Shown one piece after another: positions 8,115 to 16,732 of a stretch of DNA of 64,000 nucleotides. The position numbers and the translations under genes were made by a program. The first letter of the stretch is position 1. Every line of letters begins with the position of its first letter. Under the pieces are notes generated by a model. The model saw only the letters and a program-made list of their open reading frames with translations, made no database searches and had not been told where the DNA came from. Source of the DNA: JBBRHQ01 sp963720735 (GTDB lineage: Bacteria > Actinomycetota > Thermoleophilia > Solirubrobacterales > 70-9); assembly GCA_963720735.1 (NCBI GenBank), contig CAVRGL010000001.1:496001-560000 (forward strand). The letters are read 5' to 3'.

Positions 8115-9869
8115 TCAGCCCTCGGCCGGCTCCAGGTCGACCCGTCCCCGGGCGGGCTCGACGCCGACGACCCTGACGGCGACCGGGTCACCGAACCGGA
8201 CCCGGCGACCGCTCCTGGTCCCCTCCAGCGCCGTCTCGGAGCGGTTCAGCTCGAACCGCTCCCCGCGCAGCTTCCGCGCCGGCAGGAACCCTTCATAGAC
8301 GTCCCCCAGCTCCCCGCCGAACTCGACGAACGTGCCGGCGCCGATCACGCCCGAGACCTCGCCCTCGAACCTCTTCTCCCACCCGGACCCGAACAGCTCG
8401 CGCTCGAGCAGGAAGGCGGAGCAGACGTCGTCGGCATCGCGCTCGATCCGCGACGAGGCGCGCTCCCGCTCGGAACAGTGGACGGCGGCCTCCGCGACGG
8501 CGCCGCGCGAGGGCGCCTCCTCGCCCTCCCCGAGGGCCGCGAGCAGCGCGCGGTGGACGATCAGGTCCGGATAGCGCCTGATCGGGGAGGTGAAGTGGCA
8601 GTAGGCGTCACTGGCGAGACCGGCGTGCCCGAGGTTGCGGTCGCTGTAGTGAGCCTGCTTCAGGGCACGGAGCACGAGGGATGTATACGCCGAGCGCCCG
8701 TGCCCCCGCCTGGCGGCCTCGGCGGCGACCATCCGGCTTGCCTCGCCGGCGAGGCGGGCGGCGTCCCGGGGACCCATTCCCTCCGGCAGCGGCGGCGTGG
8801 GCAGATCGAGCGAGGCGAGCTGCTCGATCATGAACTCGACCCTCTGCGGGTCGGGTTGCTCGTGAACCCGGTAGATGGCCGGCACCCTGCGCTTCTCGAG
8901 CAGGGCGGCAACCTGCTCGTTGGCGAGGATCATCAGGCGCTCGATCAGGCGGTGGGCCTCGGTCTGCTCGACGGCGCGAGCCCGGAGGACGTCACCCGAG
9001 TCGTCGAACTCGAACTCCGGCTCACGGGAGTCGACCTCGAGCTCCCTTCCGGAGCGGATCGCGCCCAGCCCCGAAGCCGCGGCGCGGGCGATCTTTAGGG
9101 GTTCGGCAACCCCGGCGGGAGCCGCATCATGCCCGCCGAAGATCCGGTCGAGGTGGTCGTAGTCGAGCCGGGCATCGGAGCGGATCACGCTGCGGTAGAA
9201 GCGCGACGAGCGGGCTCGGCCGTCGGCTCCGAGCTCGATCTCAGCGGTCACCGCGAGGCGATCGACCCCGGGGGCGAGGCTGCAGGCGTCATCGCTCAGC
9301 AGCGGCGGAAGCATCGGCTCGACCGTCCCAGGCACATAGGTGCTGTTCCCCCGCTCGGCCGCCTCGCGGTCGAGCCCGGAGCCGGGCCGCACGTGCGCTG
9401 CGACGTCGGCGATGTGAACCCAGAGCCGCACGCCGTCGCCCTCGCGCTCGGCCGAGACGGCGTCATCGAAGTCCCTCGCCGAGGCCGGGTCGACCGTGAA
9501 GGTCGCCAACTCCGTGAGGTCGCGCCGCGGGCCGGGTTCCGCGGCCACCGCGGCGACCGCCTCGCCGGCCTCCCGCTCGAGGTCACCGCGGAAACCCCGT
9601 CCCGGGCCGCGCTCCCAGAGCAGCGCGGCGGAGACATCACGGGCGACGGCGGCGGAGCCCAGCTCGCGCAGGACCCGCCCCCTGCCGGCGCCGAACTCGA
9701 CCAGCGCGATCCTGCCGTCGAGCCTGCGGCCATCCCTTCCGAGGGCGATCTGCGGGCCGCGCTCGAACAGCGGCACCGCCGCGGCGAAGCGGGCCCGTCG
9801 CTCGATCTCGGCGACGTGCCTGCCGCGGAAGGCGCGCGACCCGCCCCCTCTGAGAGGGCGCTCCGTCAA
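8115..9869 (-). CDS. rnr: Ribonuclease R / RNase II family exoribonuclease
   Basis: The central RNB catalytic domain shows the four-aspartate motif TVDPASARDFDDAVSAE and the following VRLWVHIADVAAHV, GNSTYVPGTVEPMLP and the HFTSPIRRYPDLIVHRALL signature. A C-terminal S1 domain (FEGEVSGVIGAGTFVEF to the end) follows. At 584 residues it is shorter than proteobacterial RNase R because the N-terminal cold-shock region is reduced. The enzyme degrades structured RNA from the 3-prime end. The start is TTG and forms a TTGA overlap with the upstream protease gene; smpB follows after 9 bases, so rnr-smpB is likely one transcript. Confidence 0.93.
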   Translation of the reverse strand: MTERPLRGGGSRAFRGRHVAEIERRARFAAAVPLFERGPQIALGRDGRRLDGRIALVEFGAGRGRVLRELGSAAVARDVSAALLWERGPGRGFRGDLEREAGEAVAAVAAEPGPRRDLTELATFTVDPASARDFDDAVSAEREGDGVRLWVHIADVAAHVRPGSGLDREAAERGNSTYVPGTVEPMLPPLLSDDACSLAPGVDRLAVTAEIELGADGRARSSRFYRSVIRSDARLDYDHLDRIFGGHDAAPAGVAEPLKIARAAASGLGAIRSGRELEVDSREPEFEFDDSGDVLRARAVEQTEAHRLIERLMILANEQVAALLEKRRVPAIYRVHEQPDPQRVEFMIEQLASLDLPTPPLPEGMGPRDAARLAGEASRMVAAEAARRGHGRSAYTSLVLRALKQAHYSDRNLGHAGLASDAYCHFTSPIRRYPDLIVHRALLAALGEGEEAPSRGAVAEAAVHCSERERASSRIERDADDVCSAFLLERELFGSGWEKRFEGEVSGVIGAGTFVEFGGELGDVYEGFLPARKLRGERFELNRSETALEGTRSGRRVRFGDPVAVRVVGVEPARGRVDLEPAEG

Positions 9870-11077
9870 CCCTGGGCCTGGGCCCCGGCCTGAGGCGGCA
9901 CCAGCCGGCCGAGCACGTCAAGCGCCCGCGCCAGCCCCTCGTCGGCCGGGGTCCGGGGATCGTCGAGTGCCCTGACGTCGGGCTTGATTCCCTTGCCGGC
10001 GAGCGAGATCCCGTCGGCGGTGAAGAACTCGCCGATCGTCAGGTCGAGCGCGCCCCCGCTGGAGAGGTCGATCACCTGCTGGAAGACGCCCTTGCCGAAG
10101 GAGCGGGTCCCGACCACGGTGGCGTCACCGTCGTCGGCGAGGGCCGAGGCCAGTATCTCGGCCGCCGAGGCGGTGTCGCGATTGATCAGCACGACCATCG
10201 GGCGGGACGGCAGGTTGCCCCCGACCGTCTTGTAGACGGTGTTCCCCTGGGTCCGCGACCTGGTCGAGACGACGACCTCGCCCTTGGGGAGGAAGATGCT
10301 CGAGGTCAGCACCGCCTCCTTCAGCAGCCCGCCGCCGTTGCCGCGAAGGTCGAGGACGATCCCCTCGGCCCCCTGCCGTTCGACCTTGCGGACGGCGCGG
10401 CGCAGGAACCGGTGGGCGTCTTCGGTGAAGCCGAGCAGTGCGACGTAGCCGAGCCGCTGACCGCCGGACTGGATGATCCGGCTGGTGGCTATCGGCAGGG
10501 CGATCTGCTCGCGGGTCAGGCGAATCGACCGGGTCCGCCGCTGCGAGGGGCGGAGCACGCCGATCGTCACGTCGCTTCCCTCCGGCCCCTTGATCCTCGC
10601 TGTGGCGAGGTCGGCGTCCTCGCCGGCGATCGAGTGCCCGTTGACGGAGACGATCAGGTCCCCGACCGCGATCCCCGCCCTCGACGCGGGGGTGTTGGGG
10701 AACACCCGGCCGACCCGCAGCCCGCGCTTCACCTCACTGACGCTGAGGCCGACGCCGGAGAAGCGGCCGCTGATCGACTCGTTGAACCGGGCCAGGTTCT
10801 CGGGAGAGAAGTAGTGCGAGAAGCGGTCCTTGAAGCGGCGCCTGATCGAGCGGACCATGCCGTCGACCGAGGCGTTGCCGAGCTCGTCCGAGCCGACCCG
10901 GCGGTAGTAGTTGTCCTCGATCACCGAGGTCGCCTCGGCGTTCAGCGCGGTGGAGTCCTCGACGAAGGCGTCGCGCAGAGGCGCGGGCAGGTCCGAGGGG
11001 TGCCCGCCCAGCCAGATGCCGAGGCAGGTGGCGGCGATCAGCAGCGCGGCGAGCGCCACCACCCGGGCGGTGCTCAC
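9866..11077 (-). CDS. S41-family C-terminal processing peptidase
   Basis: The 403-residue protein has an N-terminal membrane or signal helix (VVALAALLIAATCLGIWLGG), a PDZ domain (about residues 105-190, including LRVGRVFPNTPASRAGIAVGD), and a peptidase S41 domain with catalytic Ser304 in DTASAAEIL and Lys329 in RSFGKG. CtpA-type enzymes remove C-terminal tails of envelope proteins. The start is GTG. The gene follows ftsX by seven bases and overlaps rnr by four, and ftsEX-ctp neighbourhoods are common in actinobacteria and firmicutes. It may act with FtsEX in peptidoglycan remodelling, but that is inference from context. Confidence 0.92.
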   Translation of the reverse strand: MSTARVVALAALLIAATCLGIWLGGHPSDLPAPLRDAFVEDSTALNAEATSVIEDNYYRRVGSDELGNASVDGMVRSIRRRFKDRFSHYFSPENLARFNESISGRFSGVGLSVSEVKRGLRVGRVFPNTPASRAGIAVGDLIVSVNGHSIAGEDADLATARIKGPEGSDVTIGVLRPSQRRTRSIRLTREQIALPIATSRIIQSGGQRLGYVALLGFTEDAHRFLRRAVRKVERQGAEGIVLDLRGNGGGLLKEAVLTSSIFLPKGEVVVSTRSRTQGNTVYKTVGGNLPSRPMVVLINRDTASAAEILASALADDGDATVVGTRSFGKGVFQQVIDLSSGGALDLTIGEFFTADGISLAGKGIKPDVRALDDPRTPADEGLARALDVLGRLVPPQAGAQAQG

Positions 11078-11084
11078 GGGGCCG

Positions 11085-11987
11085 TCAGACCTTGAGGAAG
11101 CGCCGCAGCGTTATCCCCGAGCCGAGCGCCGAGACGAGCACCGCGGAGCCGAAGAGGATCGCCACCAGCAGCCCGAAGGAGATCGTGTTCTGCGCCGCGA
11201 CCAGGGCGAAGCTGTCGGAGAGGGGATCGACGATTGTGACCTTGCCCAGCCACAGGACCAGTATGGCGATCGCGCCGCCGGCGAACCCCACGGCGACACC
11301 CTCGATCATGAACGGCCAGCGGATGAACCAGCGGGTCGCGCCGACCAGGCGCATCACCTCGACCTCGCGCCGGCGCGTGTAGATCGAGAGCCGGATCGTG
11401 TTGCCGACCAGCATCAGCGAGGCGATCACCAGCAGCGCCGTGAGGATCGTCAGGACCAGCTTCAGCGCGCCGGTCACCTGTTCGATCTTCCCGGCCTCCT
11501 CGCGGGAGTCCTTGACGGTGTCGATGATCGGGCTGATCGCCTTCGGCTGGCCGTTCGGTCCCGGCGGCGTGATCGCCGAGCGGATCGACTCGAGCTGCGC
11601 CGCGTCGTCGGGCTTGACGTTGAAGGAGGCGGGCAGCGGGTTCGAGTTGAGCTCCTCGAGCACGTTGGGGTCCTTGAGCCGGCCCTTGAGGATCTTCAGC
11701 GCCTCGGGCTTGGAGACGTAGGAGACCGACTTGACGTGCTGCAGCCTGGCCAGCTTGCCCTTCAGGGTGGCCGTCTCCGACTTGGTCGCGTCGTCGTAGA
11801 GGAAGACCTTCAGCTCGAGCTGGTTACGGACCTCATTGCTCTTGCCCTGGGTGGTCTGGAAGACGGGGATGAGAACGCCGAGCAGGATCACCGTGACGAC
11901 CGTGGTGACGATCGCCGCGACGCTCGGGGCCGCGTTGCGTCGCAGCGCCCGGAAAGCCTCTTTGATGAAGAACCAGAATCTCGACAT
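11085..11987 (-). CDS. ftsX: Cell division protein FtsX
   Basis: The 300-residue protein shows the FtsX layout: an N-terminal basic region and helix (residues about 18-45), a large extracytoplasmic loop (about 46-175, containing LELKVFLYDDATKSE), then three C-terminal helices with the signature RREVEVMRLVGATRWFIRWPF of FtsX/MacB-type permeases. It forms the membrane half of the FtsEX complex, which transmits ATP hydrolysis to peptidoglycan hydrolases at the septum. The ftsE gene ends eight bases upstream, so the two are co-transcribed. Confidence 0.95.
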   Translation of the reverse strand: MSRFWFFIKEAFRALRRNAAPSVAAIVTTVVTVILLGVLIPVFQTTQGKSNEVRNQLELKVFLYDDATKSETATLKGKLARLQHVKSVSYVSKPEALKILKGRLKDPNVLEELNSNPLPASFNVKPDDAAQLESIRSAITPPGPNGQPKAISPIIDTVKDSREEAGKIEQVTGALKLVLTILTALLVIASLMLVGNTIRLSIYTRRREVEVMRLVGATRWFIRWPFMIEGVAVGFAGGAIAILVLWLGKVTIVDPLSDSFALVAAQNTISFGLLVAILFGSAVLVSALGSGITLRRFLKV

Positions 11988-11994
11988 CAGCGCC

Positions 11995-12852
11995 TCACCA
12001 ATCGAGCCGCTCGTCGCCGTGGCCGTTGGTCTGGCCCTCGACCCCGACGCCCATCTCGCCCCGCATCCGGACCCCGAACTCGCTCGTCGACTCCTCGGTG
12101 TAGCCGCCGGTGGACTCGTCCCGCACCACCCGGCCCTCGTAGAGCTCGATCACGCGGCGGCGCATCTTGTCGACCATCTCGCGGTCGTGGGTGACGACGA
12201 CCACCGTGGTCCCGGTGCGGTTGATCCGGTAGAGCAGCTGCATGATCCCGATCGAGGTCACCGGGTCGAGGTTCCCGCTCGGCTCGTCAGCGAGCAGCAG
12301 GGGCGGATGGTTGACGAAGGCGCGGGCGATCGAGACGCGCTGCTGCTCGCCGCCGGAGAGCTGATCGGGATAGCTGTGGAGCTTGGTGGAGAGCCCGACC
12401 AGGCGCAGGGTCTCCGGCACCTTCTCCCGGATCTCAGAGCGGCCGGCTCCGATCACCTGCAGCGCGTAGGCGACGTTGTCGTAGACGGTCCGGTTCGGCA
12501 GCAGCTTGAAGTCCTGGAACACCGTGCCGATGTTCCGCCGCAGCTGCGGGATCTTCTTCTCGGAGAGGCCGCCGATGTCGCGGCCGGCGATCTTCACGGT
12601 GCCCTCGGTCGGCTCGAGCTCCCGGATCAACAGCTTGATCAGGGTCGACTTCCCGCAGCCGGTCGGGCCGACCAGGAAGAGGAACTCGCCCCGGTTGAGC
12701 GCCAGCGAGACCCGCTCCAGCGCCAGGTGCCCTCCGGGGTAGACCTTGGTCACGTCGTCGAGCTCGATGATCGGCGCGCCACCCCTGCGGGGGCGCGCCG
12801 GCGCAGCGCCCTTCGGCTGCTCCTTCGCGGCTCGCTTCTTTCTCAGTCCCAT
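11995..12852 (-). CDS. ftsE: Cell division ATP-binding protein FtsE
   Basis: The ABC ATPase has a Walker A motif GPTGCGKST (residues 62-70), a Q-loop TVFQDFKLLPNRTVYDNVAYAL typical of FtsE, the signature LSGGEQQRVSIARAF and Walker B LLLADEPSGNLDP. It carries a basic Lys/Arg/Pro extension of about 27 residues before the conserved core and a C-terminal extension of about 45 residues ending in a Gly/Glu-rich tail; both are longer than in E. coli FtsE. It powers FtsX. The upstream interval to the divergent transporter gene is unusually A/T-rich for this genome and probably holds both promoters. Confidence 0.95.
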   Translation of the reverse strand: MGLRKKRAAKEQPKGAAPARPRRGGAPIIELDDVTKVYPGGHLALERVSLALNRGEFLFLVGPTGCGKSTLIKLLIRELEPTEGTVKIAGRDIGGLSEKKIPQLRRNIGTVFQDFKLLPNRTVYDNVAYALQVIGAGRSEIREKVPETLRLVGLSTKLHSYPDQLSGGEQQRVSIARAFVNHPPLLLADEPSGNLDPVTSIGIMQLLYRINRTGTTVVVVTHDREMVDKMRRRVIELYEGRVVRDESTGGYTEESTSEFGVRMRGEMGVGVEGQTNGHGDERLDW

Positions 12853-13027
12853 GCTCGCGCTCTGTTCTCCGGGGCGGGTATTTACTCCTTCGGCGGCCGG
12901 GGGATCGCAACAACTCGCCCGTTTGGAGTGAGCGGCATGTTAGCTGAATATTTGTAAACGCTTGCACAGCCTGTTTCGGGCCCCTGGCGGCGGAGCCCGG
13001 CTCGGTGCATTCGGAGATGATCCGCCC

Positions 13028-13927
13028 GTGCACGGAGCAGCGATCGAGACCGAGGGACTGAGCAAGAGCTACGGCGGCAGCCGCGCGCTCGAGGACGTCG
13101 ACCTGCGGGTCGAGCGGGGCGAGGTGTTCGGGTTCCTCGGCCCGAACGGGGCGGGCAAGACGACCACCATCCGCCTCCTGCTCGACCTGATCAGGCCGAG
13201 CGCCGGCAGCGCCCGCGTCCTCGGACTCGACTGCCGGCGCCAGAGCCTCGAGATCCGCCGCCGCTGCGGATACCTCTCCGGCGAGCTGCGCCTGCCGGAG
13301 CGCCCCACCGCACACCGCTTCCTGGTTCACCTGGCGAGGCTGCGCGACGGCTCCCGCGAGCCGGAGATCGCGAGCATCGCCGAGCGCCTCGGCCTGGACC
13401 TGGAGCGGCGGATCGGCGACCTCTCAAAGGGCAACAAGCAGAAGGTCGGGATCATCGCCGCCTTCCAGCACGACCCCGAGCTGCTGATCCTCGACGAGCC
13501 GACCAGCGGCCTCGACCCGTTGCGCCAGCACGATGTGCAGCGGATGGTCCGCGAGCGGGCGGACCGGGGCCGGACGGTGTTTCTGTCCTCGCACGCGCTC
13601 GATCAGGTGGAGCAGGTCGCCGACCGGGTCGGTTTCATCCGTGACGGTCGCCTGATCGCGGTCGAGCACGTCTCGGAGCTGAAGGGCCGTGCGATCCGCA
13701 GGGTCGAGGTGAGGTTTGCGGCGGACGCGCCGCGCAGCGGCCTGCAGGAGGTGGCGGGTGTGAGGGAGGTGAAGGTCAGCGGCGATCGGGCCGAGCTGCG
13801 GGTCGAGGGGTCGATGGACCCCTTGATCAAGGCGCTCTCGGCGCTCGAGGTGGTGACGATCACCAGCGAGGAGCCCGACCTCGACGAGATCTTCCTCGCC
13901 TTCTACGGAGGCGACGATGAAGGCTGA
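13028..13927 (+). CDS. ABC transporter ATP-binding protein (ABC-2 type exporter)
   Basis: The 299-residue product from GTG 13028 has Walker A GPNGAGKTT (residues 38-46), signature DLSKGNKQKVGIIAAF, Walker B LLILDEPTSGLDPL and an H-loop, with the C-terminal domain (HVSELKGRAIRRVEVRF) of CcmA/NatA-like exporter ATPases. The stop overlaps the following permease start by 11 bases. It should power export of an unknown substrate. I prefer GTG 13028 over an open reading from 12962 because the family core starts immediately after it, although the ribosome binding site is weak. Confidence 0.88.
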   Translation: MHGAAIETEGLSKSYGGSRALEDVDLRVERGEVFGFLGPNGAGKTTTIRLLLDLIRPSAGSARVLGLDCRRQSLEIRRRCGYLSGELRLPERPTAHRFLVHLARLRDGSREPEIASIAERLGLDLERRIGDLSKGNKQKVGIIAAFQHDPELLILDEPTSGLDPLRQHDVQRMVRERADRGRTVFLSSHALDQVEQVADRVGFIRDGRLIAVEHVSELKGRAIRRVEVRFAADAPRSGLQEVAGVREVKVSGDRAELRVEGSMDPLIKALSALEVVTITSEEPDLDEIFLAFYGGDDEG

Positions 13928-14717
13928 GCTGCTCGCCGAGTCGGTCGCGGAGAGGCGGCGATCGATCGGCTGGTGGCTGCTCGGCATCGCCGCCCTGGTC
14001 GCCATCAACATCGCCTTCTACCCGTCGATCCAGGACTCGAGCGGGCTCGGCGACTACGCCAAGCAGCTGCCCGACACGCTGCGGGCGCTGTTCGCCGGCG
14101 GAGAGACCGATCTGACCAGCCCGATCGGCTACCTGAACAGCCAGATCTTCGCCTTGATGGGACCGATGATCATGCTGATCTTCGCGATCGGCGCCGGCTC
14201 CGGGGTGGTGGCTGGTGAGGAGGAGAAGGGAGCGCTCGACCTCCTGCTCGCCCAGCCGATCAGCCGGGCCGGCCTCGTCATCCAGCAGTTCGGTGCCCTC
14301 GCGGCGATGGTGCTGGCGCTGAGCGCCGGCCTGCTGCTGGCCACCTGGGCGGGGTGTGCGATCGTCGACCTGGAGATCGCCACCGGGGCGCTGATCAGGG
14401 CGACCGTTTCGGTGGCCCTCCTGGGGATGCTGTTCGGGACGATCGCGCTTGCCACGGGCGCGCTGGCACCGGGGCGCGGGCGCGCCGCGGCAATCGCCGG
14501 AGGACTCGCGGTCGCCTCCTGGATCCTCGACGGTCTCGGGCGCGCCGTCGACGGCCTCGGCCCGTGGCGACCGCTCTCGCCCTACTACCAGGCGATCGGC
14601 ACCAACCCGCTCGCCGACGGCTCGGTGGCCTGGCGCTGGCTGCTCCTTGCAGGCCTGACGCTTGCCTTTCTCGCCCTCGCGGTCGCCGGGCTGCGCCGCC
14701 GCGACATCAAGCAGTGA
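13917..14717 (+). CDS. ABC-2 type transporter permease
   Basis: The 266-residue protein has about six hydrophobic helices and the ABC-2 permease hallmark GEEEKGALDLLLAQPISRAGLVIQQF, seen in drug- and bacteriocin-type exporters. It begins inside the end of the ATPase gene, which shows translational coupling. Together the two genes encode a complete exporter. No regulator or immunity gene sits beside them, so the substrate cannot be inferred. Confidence 0.88.
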   Translation: MKAELLAESVAERRRSIGWWLLGIAALVAINIAFYPSIQDSSGLGDYAKQLPDTLRALFAGGETDLTSPIGYLNSQIFALMGPMIMLIFAIGAGSGVVAGEEEKGALDLLLAQPISRAGLVIQQFGALAAMVLALSAGLLLATWAGCAIVDLEIATGALIRATVSVALLGMLFGTIALATGALAPGRGRAAAIAGGLAVASWILDGLGRAVDGLGPWRPLSPYYQAIGTNPLADGSVAWRWLLLAGLTLAFLALAVAGLRRRDIKQ

Positions 14718-14721
14718 GCCG

Positions 14722-14928
14722 CTAGGGAAACACCGTCTCGCCGGTTGCGTCATCGATCACGGTGATCGCCAGCGACGGACACACCTCCGCCGCCTCGAGG
14801 ATCAGCTCGTCAGGTCCGGTTCCGATCACCACGGCCGTCTGGTCGAGGCGAAACACCTCAGGGGCGATCTCCACGCAGTCGCCGTGCGCCGCGCAGGCCC
14901 CTTGGTCGATCCTGGGTAGATAGCTCAT
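14722..14928 (-). CDS. Small ferredoxin, [3Fe-4S]/[4Fe-4S] type
   Basis: The 68-residue protein has Cys12, Cys18 and Cys50, arranged as CAAHGDC and then VCP near the C-terminus. The middle position of the usual Cx2Cx2C motif is His15, which is the pattern of actinobacterial single-cluster ferredoxins that serve cytochrome P450s and related oxidoreductases. It should carry single electrons from the reductase encoded immediately upstream; the two genes overlap as ATGA. It is the last gene of a six-gene operon that also encodes ApbE and a ferric-reductase-like membrane protein. No P450 is present in the window. Confidence 0.9.
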   Translation of the reverse strand: MSYLPRIDQGACAAHGDCVEIAPEVFRLDQTAVVIGTGPDELILEAAEVCPSLAITVIDDATGETVFP

Positions 14929-16121
14929 GCTGCTCTCGCTTTCTGTTGGTCGTGAGCTGCGGGAAAATGCCCGCGCTCGATCTTTCGACGAAGCTCGGGG
15001 ATCGAGCCCGGGCGCCCGACCGCAACCCCGGCTACGGGGGTCCCGCCCCGGGTATAGACGGCGGTGAAATCCCGTTCCTCCGGAGCGCCCTCGAGGTGAA
15101 CCCCGTCGGCACGATTGGCGTGACCGATGTAATGGATGCGCAGGCCGTGCTGATCGCTCCAGAAGCTCGGCAGGGGGGGCGTCCCCGGGTACTCGCCGAG
15201 CATCGCCGTCGCCGCCGCCGCCCCCTGCCAGGCGGCTGCGTCCCAATGCTCGGCCCTGGCGTAGACGCCGGCGCGGGGATCGAAGGCCATCGCCGCGTCA
15301 CCCGCGGCGAAGACGTCGGGCAATCCGGTGCGTCCCGCGGTGTCTGTCTTCACGCCGTCCACACCGAGCCCGGTGCCGCGCAGCCATCCGGTCGCCGGCG
15401 CCGACCCGACCCCGGCGACGACGCAATCGACCCCGAGCGTCTCCTCGTTTGCGAGGGCGAGCTCCTCAACGGAGCCGTTGCCGTGGGCGGCCTCGAGGGC
15501 CGTGCCGAGCCTCATCTGGACGCCCTCGTCGCGCTGGAATCCGGCGAACCAGCGGCCGACCCTCTCCCCGAGGATCCCCGCGAGTGGTGTTGGCAGGGCC
15601 TCGATCAGGGTCACCTCGGCGCCGGCCCGATGCGCGGTCGCCGCAACCTCCAGACCGATGAAACCGGCGCCGACGATCGCGATCCTCCTGCCCGGGGCGA
15701 GCGAGGATCGAAGTCGGCGCGCATCGGCCACCGTGCGCAGGTAATGCACGTTCTCGAAACCCTCGAGCAGGCCCAGCCGGCGGGCCGATGCGCCGCTGGC
15801 GATCAGCAGCTTGCCGTAGCGCAGCTCGGTGCCGTCTTCGAGGGTGACCGCCCTTCGCCCCGGGTCGAAACCGCGGGCTTCGCCCCCCAGGAGCAGCTCG
15901 ACCTCGTTCTCCTCGTACCACTCCGGCGAGCGATAGGCGAGCTCTGCGGCCGGCATCTCCCCCGAGAGCACCTGCTTCGAGAGGGGCGGGCGATCATACG
16001 GAGGCTCGGGCTCCGCGCATACGATCCGGATCGGGAGCTCGCATCCGCGGCGGCGCAGCGTCTCGGCGCACCGCTGGCCGGCCAGGCCCCCGCCGACTAT
16101 CACGACGCCGTGGTCCTTCAT
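14925..16121 (-). CDS. NAD(P)H-dependent ferredoxin reductase, FAD-binding
   Basis: The 398-residue flavoprotein has an N-terminal FAD motif (VVIVGGGLAGQRCAETLRRRG), the DRPPLSKQVL segment typical of putidaredoxin-reductase-like enzymes, a central NAD(P)H motif (IAIVGAGFIGLEVAATAHRAG) and the FAD contact DVFAAGDAA. It should pass electrons from NAD(P)H to the adjacent ferredoxin. The ATG at 16121 is fixed by a TGATG overlap with the upstream stop. Its position between a ferredoxin and a ferric-reductase-like membrane gene suggests it feeds electrons toward the membrane. That direction is inference. Confidence 0.92.
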   Translation of the reverse strand: MKDHGVVIVGGGLAGQRCAETLRRRGCELPIRIVCAEPEPPYDRPPLSKQVLSGEMPAAELAYRSPEWYEENEVELLLGGEARGFDPGRRAVTLEDGTELRYGKLLIASGASARRLGLLEGFENVHYLRTVADARRLRSSLAPGRRIAIVGAGFIGLEVAATAHRAGAEVTLIEALPTPLAGILGERVGRWFAGFQRDEGVQMRLGTALEAAHGNGSVEELALANEETLGVDCVVAGVGSAPATGWLRGTGLGVDGVKTDTAGRTGLPDVFAAGDAAMAFDPRAGVYARAEHWDAAAWQGAAAATAMLGEYPGTPPLPSFWSDQHGLRIHYIGHANRADGVHLEGAPEERDFTAVYTRGGTPVAGVAVGRPGSIPELRRKIERGHFPAAHDQQKARAA

Positions 16122-16732
16122 CACGCCTCCTCCGGAACGGGCGAGCTGCGGATCGGCACCGCCGGCCGGGGGCTGCGCCGGGGACCTCGGCGCGCCGCGA
16201 CGAGGCGGATCACGAAGAGCACCGCGATCGGCGGGGCGGTGGCGAGTAGCCACCAGCGCATCCACGGCGTGGAGGCGTCTGTACCGGCTCCGATCGTGTG
16301 GACGACGGCGAGGCCATAGACCGCGACGGTCAGCCGATGGGCCTTGCGCCACAGGCGAGCCCCGATCCGACGGCGGGCGTAGAAGCTGAGCCCCAGAAGG
16401 GCCGCGAGGTAGCCCCCGATGATGCCGAGGCCGGTGAACAGCGGCTTATAGGCCATCGAGAACGGCACCGTCACGCCGGCGATGCCCGGATTCAGCCAGG
16501 GATCGCCGAGCAGCGTGATCCCGTGGACGGCGATCGCGATCAGACCGGCGAGCGCGGTGTGCTCGTGCGCCGCAACCAGCTTGCGGCCGAGACCCGGACG
16601 GCGCATGACCTTCCCGGCCATGGTCAGGCCCAGGCCCACCGAGATTGTCACCAGAGCGAGGGCGACGAGGCCCGAGGCCCTGGCGGCGAGCCACCAGCCA
16701 TGGGTCGCGAGTGTCGTGCTCAGCGAGTTCAC
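16121..16732 (-). CDS. Ferric-reductase-like transmembrane protein (b-haem)
   Basis: The 203-residue protein has about five hydrophobic helices and the paired histidines expected of a ferric-reductase-like transmembrane domain: AHEHTALAGLIAIAVHG in one helix and AHRLTVAVYGLAVVHTIGAG in a later one. These positions would ligate haem b and carry electrons across the membrane. It lacks the C-terminal NAD(P)H/FAD domains of NOX-type enzymes; a separate ferredoxin reductase in the same operon could supply that function. The gene overlaps apbE by four bases. It resembles the stand-alone membrane subunits described near flavinylated extracytoplasmic proteins. Confidence 0.86.
   Translation of the reverse strand: MNSLSTTLATHGWWLAARASGLVALALVTISVGLGLTMAGKVMRRPGLGRKLVAAHEHTALAGLIAIAVHGITLLGDPWLNPGIAGVTVPFSMAYKPLFTGLGIIGGYLAALLGLSFYARRRIGARLWRKAHRLTVAVYGLAVVHTIGAGTDASTPWMRWWLLATAPPIAVLFVIRLVAARRGPRRSPRPAVPIRSSPVPEEA

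Noticed and set aside
12853..13027. Divergent promoter pair between ftsE and the ABC exporter
   Set aside because: The interval is A/T-rich and probably holds promoters, but I could not identify a -35/-10 pair with acceptable spacing on either strand.
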